Shown: piece after piece, positions 1-9,016 of the stretch
Position numbering within the stretch: the first letter of the stretch is position 1
How the letters are laid out: each line of letters begins with the position of its first letter
Origin: Rhodospirillales bacterium
Lineage (GTDB): Bacteria; Pseudomonadota; Alphaproteobacteria; BOG-932; Roseiterribacteraceae
NCBI GenBank assembly: GCA_028291365.1
Contig: JAQGIE010000045.1
Coordinates: forward strand, 31,684 to 95,683
Direction: 5' to 3'
DNA: 64,000 nt
Notes under the pieces: model-generated
What the model was told of the DNA's origin: nothing
The model's input: only the letters and a program-made list of their open reading frames with translations
Databases searched by the model: none
Made by a program: the position numbers and the translations under genes

Positions 1-16
1 CCCAGAGGTTCGCCCC

Positions 17-382
17 ATGACCGTCCATGTCTTGTTGCCGTTCCACCTGAATTTCGAGGCCGATCGCGACCTGCAGCAGGCAGCCGGGCCGTCCTCCGCT
101 TCGCGCCAGGCGATGGCATGCCGCTGGCTCCGCCGCGGCATCCAGCTCTATCGCGAACAGGGGTGGGGCGCCTCGGGGGCGGCGGCGCTCGACCCGCCGG
201 TGCGCACCATGCTTCTGCCGCTGACGACCGACGAGACCGCGGTGATCGACGAGATCCGCACCATCGCCGAAGGCGGTGACGAGCTGCAGGCGGTGCTGCA
301 TTCGCTGCTGTGGAACGGCAGCCTGTTCGAGTACGAGCCGGCGATGTCGGACCTCGAGCTGATGGCCTTCGCCGCCGAATAA
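17..382 (+). CDS. hypothetical protein (121 aa)
   Basis: ORF track; ATG start; compact acidic protein; no family recognised. Confidence 0.55.
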   Translation: MTVHVLLPFHLNFEADRDLQQAAGPSSASRQAMACRWLRRGIQLYREQGWGASGAAALDPPVRTMLLPLTTDETAVIDEIRTIAEGGDELQAVLHSLLWNGSLFEYEPAMSDLELMAFAAE

Positions 383-409
383 GCGGGCCCGAACTCAGCG
401 GACCGGAAC

Positions 410-718
410 TCAGCCGGCCGGGCTGGACGCTTCGATGAAACCGTCGGGCGTCCACTCGACCTCATTGCCGAGATCCCGACCCTGCGACAGCAGCACGATC
501 AGCGCTGCGGCGCCGTGCGTCTCGATATGTTCGCGGTTGGCCTGCAGGAACGCGATCAGCGCGTCGCCATCGTCGAGCGCGCCGTCATAGCCGAAGCTTC
601 GAAAGGACGGCGCCTTGATGCGCACGCGCCGCGTTGCATGGGCGATGCGGGCATAGGTGTAGACGACCTGTTCGGCAGGATTCCAGCTATCCGGGAGAGG
701 ACCTTCGAGCCGGAACAT
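410..718 (-). CDS. hypothetical protein (102 aa)
   Basis: ORF track; plausible protein composition compared with overlapping antisense ORFs. Confidence 0.55.
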   Translation of the reverse strand: MFRLEGPLPDSWNPAEQVVYTYARIAHATRRVRIKAPSFRSFGYDGALDDGDALIAFLQANREHIETHGAAALIVLLSQGRDLGNEVEWTPDGFIEASSPAG

Positions 719-770
719 GGGCGGACTCAGCGCCGCAAAACCGCACCATGCAAGTGTTCAATGGTCGCGG

Positions 771-1148
771 TCAGTGAATGGCGCGCGTCAACTGCGCCGA
801 CGCCCCGTCCAGCGCGGTCTTGAGGGCGAAGCGAGTCAAAGGCTTGAGGACGAACCCGACGCCGACTTCGCGGGTCAGCATCTGGATTGCGGGGCTGGAC
901 GAGCCGCTGGTGAACAAGGTCGGGATGCCGCTGCGCGATCGTAGGATCCGCGCCAGCGAAATGCCGTCGATGCCGGCACCGAGATTGACGTCGATGAGGG
1001 CCAAGCTGAACCCATCGGCGCGCCCGGTCCGCAGCGCTTCTTCGGTGCTGATGACGGGAACGCAGACATGACCGTCCTCGCGGAGCAGGTCGCATATCGT
1101 CTCAGCCGTCTGGCGATCGTCATCGACGACGAGAATTTTGAGCTTCAC
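771..1148 (-). CDS. single-domain response regulator (REC), no output domain
   Basis: KILVVDDDRQTAETICDLLREDGH, ALIDVNLG phospho-acceptor region and VLKPL motif; likely GTG start at 1148 inside ORF 771..1235. Confidence 0.8.
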   Translation of the reverse strand: MKLKILVVDDDRQTAETICDLLREDGHVCVPVISTEEALRTGRADGFSLALIDVNLGAGIDGISLARILRSRSGIPTLFTSGSSSPAIQMLTREVGVGFVLKPLTRFALKTALDGASAQLTRAIH

Positions 1149-1308
1149 GTCACAGCAACGCTCGGGAAACGGAAGAATTGTTGCGAGTTGTTTTGCGCGC
1201 CGTGGCGTACGGAACGGCGCGAACTTTTTGTTCAAAGATCGTCACGCCGGCCTTCGCTGGGGTGACGCGAAAACGACTCAGGCGCGCAGAAAAAAGGCAC
1301 GCGACCGG

Positions 1309-3480
1309 TTACATCCGCCGTTCGAGCAGCGCTTCCAGCCGGATCGGCAAGTCGCGCAGGCGCTTGCCCGTCGCGTGCCACACCGCGTTGGCGATGGCAG
1401 GCGCCGCGCCGCACACGGCGATCTCGCCGACGCCCTTCACCCCCAGCGGATTGACGTGCGGATCAGTCTCCTCGACGAACGCCACCGTCAGTTCGCCGAT
1501 ATCGGCCTGGGTCGGGATCAGGTACTCGGCGAGATCGGCGTTGATGACACGGCCGCTGGCGCGGTCCAGCTCGCTCGCTTCGAACAGCGCCATGCCGACA
1601 CCGCCGATCATGCCGCCGGTACACTGGCTGCGCGTCAGCCGGGGATTGACCACGCGTCCCACGCCATAGGCCCCGTGGATGCGTGGAATGCGCACCAGGC
1701 CCAGCTCGCGATCGACGCGCACTTCGACGAAGACGGCGCCGAACGCATGCATCGAGAACCGCTTCGCCGTGTCGCCGGGATTGGAATGGCCGTCGGCTTC
1801 GATCTGCGCCAACCCGGCGCGGCGCAGCTGCTCGACCAGCGAGTCCTCGGGGGCCGGGACAAGCTTCGCGGGGGCATGCTCGGTGCCGGTGATCTGGGCC
1901 AGTTTCTGCTTCACGGCGTTGCACGCCGCGAGCACCGCCGAGCCGACGCTCGCCATCGTCATCGAGCCGCCATGCGGCGGCGTGTTGGGCAGCGCCGAGC
2001 GGCCGATCTCGACCGCGATCGCCTCGACCGGAAGACCCAACGCATCCGCCGCGACCTGGGCGAGGCTGGTGTAGGTGCCCGGTCCCATGTCGCTGGTCGC
2101 GCTTTCGACCGTCGCCGATCCGTTGGCCGACAAGCGTACGCGCGCGCTGGCACGAACATAGTTGGCCGGGTAGGTGGCGACCGCCACGCCGTAGCCGACC
2201 TGCTCGCCGTCCTCGATCCAGCTGCCCGGTTCGAGCCGGCGTTTCGACCAGCCGAAGGTTTCGGCGCCCTGGCGCAGGCATGCGGCGAGCGAGCGAGATG
2301 AAAACGGAAGGTTCGAATGCAAGTCGTGCGTCGGATCGTTGCGCAGCCGCAGCTCGACGGGATCGAGCCTGAGCTGCCAGGCCAGCTCATCCATCGCGGT
2401 TTCGAGCGCGAACAGGCCGCTCGCTTCGCCCGGCGCACGCATATAGGTCGGCGTCGACGTATCGCGCGGCACCACGATGTAGCTCGTCGCGACATCGGCG
2501 CAGCCATACAGCATGCGCGTGGGCCGCAAGAGGCCTTCGGAGAAGCGCTCGTGCCGCGACGTCTCGGCGGCGCCGTCATGCAGGATGGCGGTGAGGAGCC
2601 CGTCTGAATTCGCGCCCAGCCGCACGCGTTGTTCGGTGTAGGGACGATGCCCGACCAAGTTGAACATCTGGCGTCGCGTCAGTTCGATCTTCACCGGCCG
2701 GTCGAGCTCGCGCGCGGCGATGGCGGCGATTTCGGTATGCGGCCAGACGCGCCCGCCCGAACCGAAGGCGCCGCCGACATACGGCGAAATCACCTCGACG
2801 TCGCCGGGCTCGAGGCCGAAATCGCCGGCCAGCACGCGTGCGACGTTGGAGACCCATTGGGACTTGTCCCACAGGCGCAGCTTGCCCTGTTGCCAGTGCG
2901 CGATGGTGACGTGCGATTCGAGCGGGCTGTGCGTCTCGCGCGCGATCACCGTGGAGCAATCGACCTGCGCATCGGACGCGGCAAAGGCTGCGTCGGGGTC
3001 GCCGCGCGCGGTCGTGTCGTCCCGGCGCAAGGTCGCGGCGGCGCTTGCCTCGGTGAAGTCGACCACCGGGTCGCGCTGCTCGGCATAGGTGACGTTGATG
3101 AGGCTCGCCGCAAAATGCGCCTGCTCGATCGTGTCCGCGACCACCACCGCGATCGGCTGGCCGACGAAGCGCACGCGATCGTCGGCGAAGGCGCGCAGCC
3201 GCGCGCCGTCGGGGCGGGTGAATTCCGGACTCACCGGCTCGTTCCACGGCAGGCGCGGCGCGTTGCCGTGCCAGATCACCGCGTGCACACCCGGGCTCGC
3301 CAGCGCCGTGCGCGCGTCGAGCGCGGCGACCCGGCCGGTGGCGACCGTCGCGTCAACGAGAAACCCGTGCAGCATGCCCGGCGGCGCAAATTCGGCGGCA
3401 TAGCGCGCCGCGCCGGTGACCTTGGCGCGTCCGTCGAGGCGCGCCAGTGGCCTGCCAATCATCGACGGCGCATCAGTCAT
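1309..3480 (-). CDS. paoC: xanthine dehydrogenase-family molybdopterin-binding subunit (PaoC-like)
   Basis: Translation from MTDAPSMIGRPLARLDGRAKVTGAARYAAE through VGGAFGSGG and LGVKGVGEIAVCGAAPAIANAVWHATG; start overlaps the stop of the upstream gene. Confidence 0.88.
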   Translation of the reverse strand: MTDAPSMIGRPLARLDGRAKVTGAARYAAEFAPPGMLHGFLVDATVATGRVAALDARTALASPGVHAVIWHGNAPRLPWNEPVSPEFTRPDGARLRAFADDRVRFVGQPIAVVVADTIEQAHFAASLINVTYAEQRDPVVDFTEASAAATLRRDDTTARGDPDAAFAASDAQVDCSTVIARETHSPLESHVTIAHWQQGKLRLWDKSQWVSNVARVLAGDFGLEPGDVEVISPYVGGAFGSGGRVWPHTEIAAIAARELDRPVKIELTRRQMFNLVGHRPYTEQRVRLGANSDGLLTAILHDGAAETSRHERFSEGLLRPTRMLYGCADVATSYIVVPRDTSTPTYMRAPGEASGLFALETAMDELAWQLRLDPVELRLRNDPTHDLHSNLPFSSRSLAACLRQGAETFGWSKRRLEPGSWIEDGEQVGYGVAVATYPANYVRASARVRLSANGSATVESATSDMGPGTYTSLAQVAADALGLPVEAIAVEIGRSALPNTPPHGGSMTMASVGSAVLAACNAVKQKLAQITGTEHAPAKLVPAPEDSLVEQLRRAGLAQIEADGHSNPGDTAKRFSMHAFGAVFVEVRVDRELGLVRIPRIHGAYGVGRVVNPRLTRSQCTGGMIGGVGMALFEASELDRASGRVINADLAEYLIPTQADIGELTVAFVEETDPHVNPLGVKGVGEIAVCGAAPAIANAVWHATGKRLRDLPIRLEALLERRM

Positions 3481-4466
3481 TTCCATGCCGTGTCCTCGGC
3501 GAGCTGCAACAGCACGCGGCGCACGGTGCGGCGCGCCAGTTCGACCTTGAATCCGTTCTGCGTGCCCGCGACGGCGCCGTCGGCGGCGCGCTGCGCTGCC
3601 TGGCTGACGCTCGACTGGGTCGCGGGACGTCCGACCAGCGCGTCTTCGACCGCGTGGGCGCGCCACGGCACGGTGCCGACGCCGCCCAGCGCGACGCGCG
3701 CCTCGCGTACCAGCCCGTCTTCGATCACCAGCCCGACCGCGGCCGAGACCAGCGCGAAGGCGTAGCTCGCGCGGTCGCGCAGCTTGCGATAGGCCGAGCG
3801 TCGCAGCACGTCGCCGAGCGGCAGCTCGACCGCGACGATCAGCTCGTCGGGCGCCAGCGTATGTTCGAGCCACGGCGTGTCGCCCGGCAGGCGCAGCAGA
3901 TCGGCGATCGCGACGCTCCGTTCGCCTGCCGTGCCGCGCAGCCGCACCGTCGCATCGAACGCGGTCAAGGCCACTGCAGCGTCCGACGCATGCGCCGCGA
4001 TGCAATGGTCCGACACGCCGAGAACCGCGTGACCGCGATCGTCACCGTCCAACGCGGCGCAGCCCGATCCCGGCTTGCGCTTGTTGCAACGCTCGAAGCC
4101 GGTGTCGCGAAAATAGGCGCAGCGCGTTCGCTGCAGAAGATTGCCGCCGATCGTGGCGGCGTTGCGCAATTGCGGCGAGGCCGAGGCGAGCACCGCCTGC
4201 GCGAGCGACGGCGCCGCATGCTGTATCAGGGGATTGCCCGCGATGTCGGACAGCGTCGCCAGCGCGCCGATGCGCAGCACGCCCCCGGCCTGCTCGATCG
4301 AACGAAACGGCAGCTTGCCGAGATCGACCAGCGCGGGCGCCTGCTCGACCTGCAGCCGGAGCAGATCGACCAGGCTGGTGCCGCCGGCCAGCGCACGCGC
4401 GCCTTGGCGCAGCGCCGCTCGCGCCGACTCTTCGTCGTCGGCGCGCACAAAGGCGAAAGGCTGCAT
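3477..4466 (-). CDS. paoB: FAD-binding subunit of molybdenum aldehyde oxidoreductase (PaoB-like, with extra FeS cysteine motif)
   Basis: AGGTSLVDLLRLQVEQAPALVDL, ATIGGNLLQRTRCAYFRDTGFERCNKRKPGSGCAALDG. Confidence 0.87.
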   Translation of the reverse strand: MQPFAFVRADDEESARAALRQGARALAGGTSLVDLLRLQVEQAPALVDLGKLPFRSIEQAGGVLRIGALATLSDIAGNPLIQHAAPSLAQAVLASASPQLRNAATIGGNLLQRTRCAYFRDTGFERCNKRKPGSGCAALDGDDRGHAVLGVSDHCIAAHASDAAVALTAFDATVRLRGTAGERSVAIADLLRLPGDTPWLEHTLAPDELIVAVELPLGDVLRRSAYRKLRDRASYAFALVSAAVGLVIEDGLVREARVALGGVGTVPWRAHAVEDALVGRPATQSSVSQAAQRAADGAVAGTQNGFKVELARRTVRRVLLQLAEDTAWK

Positions 4467-4949
<483 letters not shown>

Positions 4950-5024
4950 GGCTGCCTCCGTGGAGTCGACGGCGCAGCAACATGGCGGGCGGGATCGGGC
5001 AGGTCCAGCGCTCGGTTACATGAA

Positions 5025-5055
5025 AAAAGCCGATCCTTCGGCCGGATCGGCTTTT
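5025..5055. terminator. intrinsic terminator (aaaagccgatcc ttcggcc ggatcggctttt)
   Basis: 12-bp arms, 7-nt loop, flanking A and T tracts; follows the minus-strand ORF ending at 5101. Confidence 0.8.
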
Positions 5056-5100
5056 GTCCACCGGCCCGTTGCGGGCCGACATTCGCAGTCTGCGTGTTGC

Positions 5101-5295
5101 CTAGCTGGCGAGCGCCAGCGCCAGCTGTGCCGTTTGCGCGCGCACAAGCTCGCTTTCGGGGATGTTGGTGCGGACAGTCCCGTCCGCGTAACGCAAATCA
5201 TATTTGAATTCACGGTCGTAGCGGCCGGGCAAGCAGCGACCCACGATTTCAGCGTCGCGGAAGGCGTGCCGGACGCGAGATTTTAGAGCGAGCAT
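5101..5295 (-). CDS. small conserved-looking hypothetical protein (64 aa)
   Basis: ORF track; followed by an intrinsic terminator at 5025..5055. Confidence 0.55.
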   Translation of the reverse strand: MLALKSRVRHAFRDAEIVGRCLPGRYDREFKYDLRYADGTVRTNIPESELVRAQTAQLALALAS

Positions 5296-5492
5296 CAGTC
5301 GCCTCCGTAAACACTAATGTTCCGTAGAACTGCCCGAAGCGGCCGGTCGTTCCCCGGCCCGACAGATTTCGCGCATCGTCCACCCATCGCGTGGACGACC
5401 GTTGCAGGACTGCAACAATCGCCCGGGCGTAGGCCGCGTAGCGGGTTGTGATTTTCGCGCGGAAACGCGGGAGGCCCTGCGGGCCTGAAAGC

Positions 5493-6506
5493 CTAGATCG
5501 CGCCGCGCAGCCGAATCTCGCTAATCGAGTGATCGGCTTTCTTGCGCACGATCAGATCGGCGCGGTCGCGCGTCGGCGCGATGTTGTCGCGCAGATTGGG
5601 CAGGTTGATGTCGCGCCACACGTCGCGCGCGAAGGTGATCGACTTGTCGCGATCCATGTCGGCGAAGCGATGAAAATAGGCATCTGGATTCTGGAACGCG
5701 GTCCGTTGCAGCAGCAGGAAGCGTTCGAGGAACCAGTCCTCGATCGAAGCCTCGTCGGCGTCGACATAGATCGAGAAGTCGAAAAAATCGGACGCCATGA
5801 TGCTGACGCCGGGCGCCGTCTGCAGCACGTTGAGACCTTCGAACAACAACATGTCGGGACGTTCGATCGTGTCGACCTTGTCGGGCACGATGTCGTACTC
5901 GACATGGCTGTAGACCGGCACGCTGAGCGTCGCGTCACCGGCCTTGGCGCGCGCCAGGAAGCGCAGCATCGCCTTCTGATCGTAGCTCTCGGGGAAGCCC
6001 TTGCGGTGCATCAGGCTGCGCGCTTCGAGTTCGCGGTTGGGCAGAAGAAAACCATCGGTCGCGACCAGCGCGACGCGCGGATGATCGGGCCAGCGCGCGA
6101 GCAGCGCTGCCAGCACGCGCGCAAAGGTGCTCTTGCCGACCGCGACGCTCCCGGCGATCGCGACGAGGTAGGGGGCGCGTTGGCTGGGCCGGCCGAGAAA
6201 GGCGTCGCGCAGCGTCTGCAGCTGGCGGTGCGCCGCCACCTGCAGGTTCAGCAGCCGGGTCAGCGGCAGATAGACGTCGCGCACCTCGTCGAGCGAGACC
6301 GGGTCGCCGACGCCGCGCAGCCGTTCAAGCTCGGCGTCGGACAAGGTCAGCGGCGTGTGGGCCCGCAAGGCTGCCCAGTCGGCCCGGGTGAAAATGCGGT
6401 AGGGCGAGATCGACTCGCTCGCCGGATTCTCCGGCGTCGAATTGGCGGGCGTCCGATTGCCCGAGGGCAGGCTGGCGGGAGGAATCATGCGGCGGGACTG
6501 TCGCAA
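5493..6506 (-). CDS. coaA: type I pantothenate kinase
   Basis: YLVAIAGSVAVGKSTFARVL (P-loop), VATDGFLLPNREL, FPESYDQKAMLRFL, DFFDFSIYVDA. Confidence 0.95.
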   Translation of the reverse strand: MRQSRRMIPPASLPSGNRTPANSTPENPASESISPYRIFTRADWAALRAHTPLTLSDAELERLRGVGDPVSLDEVRDVYLPLTRLLNLQVAAHRQLQTLRDAFLGRPSQRAPYLVAIAGSVAVGKSTFARVLAALLARWPDHPRVALVATDGFLLPNRELEARSLMHRKGFPESYDQKAMLRFLARAKAGDATLSVPVYSHVEYDIVPDKVDTIERPDMLLFEGLNVLQTAPGVSIMASDFFDFSIYVDADEASIEDWFLERFLLLQRTAFQNPDAYFHRFADMDRDKSITFARDVWRDINLPNLRDNIAPTRDRADLIVRKKADHSISEIRLRGAI

Positions 6507-6823
6507 CTCCCCGCACCGGGTGGAAGGCCGCCGCCCAGGCCGGAGGGCAGCTTCCAGGCTCGAACCGCGAATCCGGGGTTACGGCTCGTTGCTGCGCAGC
6601 GGACCGTCACCTCGGGCGCCGTCGTGGCGCCAGGCGGGGCGGGGCCGACCGGTTGCAGCTTCGGCTGGGCTTCTGGGCGGCGAGTCCCGCCTGCGGCGGC
6701 CGGTGCCTCCCATGGTAAAGAAGGGTCTCATCCCCGATCTGTCGAATTACGTCACCAGCTTGCGGTCGACGTCGGGCCGGCGCGGCGGGTACATCCGGCC
6801 TTTGGTTTGAGCGCGTTCGGTTT

Positions 6824-7336
6824 TTGGAGATCCTTGACGTGGACTTGGTCGCCGCGAGCGCGGTGCTTCTGCTGGCTGCTGCCCCGGCGACGTCCGAGAC
6901 CCCGCCCCAGCTGGTGCTGCAGGGGGTGACTCTCGACATGACCCGCGCCCAGGCGGCGGATGCCGCGGCTGCGGCGGGTGGACGCTGTGGTCGGGTCGGC
7001 GTTCCCGATTCGCTGGCGCCGCTGCTGTGCGGGTTCGGCGGAGACCGCCTGCGCGTCGCCTTCGTGCCTGGTCCGGCCGGTCACGCCATCGTCCGCAATG
7101 CCACGTTGCTGGCGCGTAGCCAGCCGCCGCAACAAATCGACCTCGACAGACTTCAACCCTATCTGATTGCCACGTACGGAACGCCGGTGGAATTGCGCCA
7201 GAACCGGGTTGGGTTCGAGGCGTGCTGGGTGCAGGACTTCCAGCGCCTGACCGTCGAAGCCAAGCCGCGTTTACTGTCGATGCGCCTCGACGCGCGCGAC
7301 ACCGCAAGAGAGAGTAAAGAGAGCGAATGCCGATGA
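6824..7336 (+). CDS. hypothetical exported protein
   Basis: N-terminal hydrophobic segment and coding-like composition; abuts the RND adaptor gene. Confidence 0.5.
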   Translation: MEILDVDLVAASAVLLLAAAPATSETPPQLVLQGVTLDMTRAQAADAAAAAGGRCGRVGVPDSLAPLLCGFGGDRLRVAFVPGPAGHAIVRNATLLARSQPPQQIDLDRLQPYLIATYGTPVELRQNRVGFEACWVQDFQRLTVEAKPRLLSMRLDARDTARESKESECR

Positions 7337-8862
7337 CGCCGTACGAACAACAAAAAGGCCGCGCGCGCCGGAGCCCGCTCGATCTCGCCAGCATGCGCGC
7401 CCGGGTGCGGCGGCTCACCGGCGACCGGCGTGCCGTCGTGCTGGGGGCCATCATCGTCGCGGTCGCGCTCGTCATTTGGCTGGCGATGGCGCGCTCGGCG
7501 GCGCCGCCGCAGGCCGGCCGTTTTCGTGGGATGGGCCCGACGCCGGTGGCGATCGCGACCGTCGATAATGGCGACGTGCCGGTCGAGCGCAGCGCGCTGG
7601 GCACGGTGACACCGCTCGCGACGGTGACGTTGCGCGCGCAGATCGCCGGCCGTCTGGTGCAGGTCGGGTTCAGCGAAGGTCAGGCGGTCCAGGCCGGCGA
7701 TCTATTGGCGCAGGTCGATCCGCGCCCCTATCAATTCGCGCTCGACCAGTCCAAGGGGCAGCTCGAGCGCGATGCCGCGCAGCTGAGCAATGCCGAGATC
7801 GATCTCCAGCGCTATCAGACTCTCGTCAAGCAGGATTCGATCCAGCGTCAGGTGCTCGACACGCAGGTGGCGCTGGTGCGCCAGCTCAAGGGCACGGTGC
7901 AGTCCGATCAGGCCAATGTCGATACGGCGGCACTCAATCTCAACTACACGCGCATCGTCGCCCCGGTGCCGGGGCGCGTCGGGTTGCGCCAGGTCGATGT
8001 CGGCAACTACGTCACACCGGGCGACGCCAACGGCGTCGTCGTGCTGACCCAGACCAAGCCGATCACGGTCGTGTTCACGCTGCCCGAAGACGACCTGCCG
8101 GTGCTGATGCCGCGACTTCGTTCCGGGGCGCAATTGCCGGTCATCGCCATGGATCGCAGCGGCAAGACCAAGCTGGGCGAGGGCGTCGTCTCGGCGGTCG
8201 ACAGCCAGATCGACCAGACCAGCGGCACCGTCCGGATCAAGGCGCAGTTCGCCAATGATGACGAGACGCTGTTTCCCAACCAGTTCGTCAACGTGAAGGT
8301 GATCGTCGACACGCGCAAAGACGTGCCGGTGATTTCCGCCGCCGCGGTTCAGCGCGGCGCGCCGGGCACGTTCGTGTGGCTGGTCAACGAAGACAAGACG
8401 GTCACCGCGCGTCCGGTGACGCTGGGCGTGACCAGCGGCGACCGTATCGCCGTCGAACAGGGCTTGCAGAAGGGCGACCGGATCGTCATCGACGGCGCCG
8501 ATCGCGTCAAAGAAGGCGCGCCGGTGCTGCTGCCGGGTGAAACCCCGCCCAACTTCGTGCCCGGGCAGGGCAATGGCGCCGGTGGACGCCAGCGTCGCGA
8601 AGGCGGTGCGCCGGGGGCACAGAATCGTGGCGCGCCCGGTTCGCCGCCGCCGCTCCCCGCACCGGGTGCGCAAGGTCCGAACGCGACTGCGCCAGGGGCG
8701 CAAACGCCGACCGCACAACCGGCCGAAAGCGGCGCGCCGCAACAGCCCGGCGCCGAACGCCGCCGCCGCCGCGACGGTACGCCGCCTGCCGACGGTTCGG
8801 CTGCGCCGGCGTCACCTGCGCCGGCGCCTGCCGCGCCATCGGGCAACCGCCCGCAACAGTGA
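7327..8862 (+). CDS. RND efflux periplasmic adaptor (MdtA-like) with long Pro/Ala/Gly-rich C-terminal tail
   Basis: N-terminal TM; GTVTPLATVTLRAQIAGRLVQVGFSEGQAVQAGDLLAQVDPRPY; LNYTRIVAPVPGRVGLRQVDVGNYV. Confidence 0.93.
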   Translation: MPMTPYEQQKGRARRSPLDLASMRARVRRLTGDRRAVVLGAIIVAVALVIWLAMARSAAPPQAGRFRGMGPTPVAIATVDNGDVPVERSALGTVTPLATVTLRAQIAGRLVQVGFSEGQAVQAGDLLAQVDPRPYQFALDQSKGQLERDAAQLSNAEIDLQRYQTLVKQDSIQRQVLDTQVALVRQLKGTVQSDQANVDTAALNLNYTRIVAPVPGRVGLRQVDVGNYVTPGDANGVVVLTQTKPITVVFTLPEDDLPVLMPRLRSGAQLPVIAMDRSGKTKLGEGVVSAVDSQIDQTSGTVRIKAQFANDDETLFPNQFVNVKVIVDTRKDVPVISAAAVQRGAPGTFVWLVNEDKTVTARPVTLGVTSGDRIAVEQGLQKGDRIVIDGADRVKEGAPVLLPGETPPNFVPGQGNGAGGRQRREGGAPGAQNRGAPGSPPPLPAPGAQGPNATAPGAQTPTAQPAESGAPQQPGAERRRRRDGTPPADGSAAPASPAPAPAAPSGNRPQQ

Positions 8863-8884
8863 CGCGCGTCAGCGTGGAGCAAAT

Positions 8885-9004
8885 TTCACCGCCTGGACGC
8901 CAAGCGCGCCAAGGAACGCCAAGAGAAATCCTGATGCGCGCATCGCGCGCATCGCTTGCTGAATCGCTTGGCGCACTTGGCGTCCCTGGCGGCTTGGCGG
9001 TGAA
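8885..9004. repeat. imperfect long inverted repeat, intergenic (CACCGCC..CGCCAAG / CTTGGCG..GGCGGTGAA)
   Basis: ttcaccgcctggacgccaagcgcgccaaggaacgccaag pairs with cttggcgcacttggcgtccctggcggcttggcggtgaa. Confidence 0.75.
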
Positions 9005-9016
9005 CGGCACAGATCA

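Noticed and set aside
1309-4005. 898-aa version of the molybdopterin subunit
   Set aside because: The N-terminal ~175 residues are an Arg/Ala-rich out-of-frame read of the FAD subunit; true start is near 3480.
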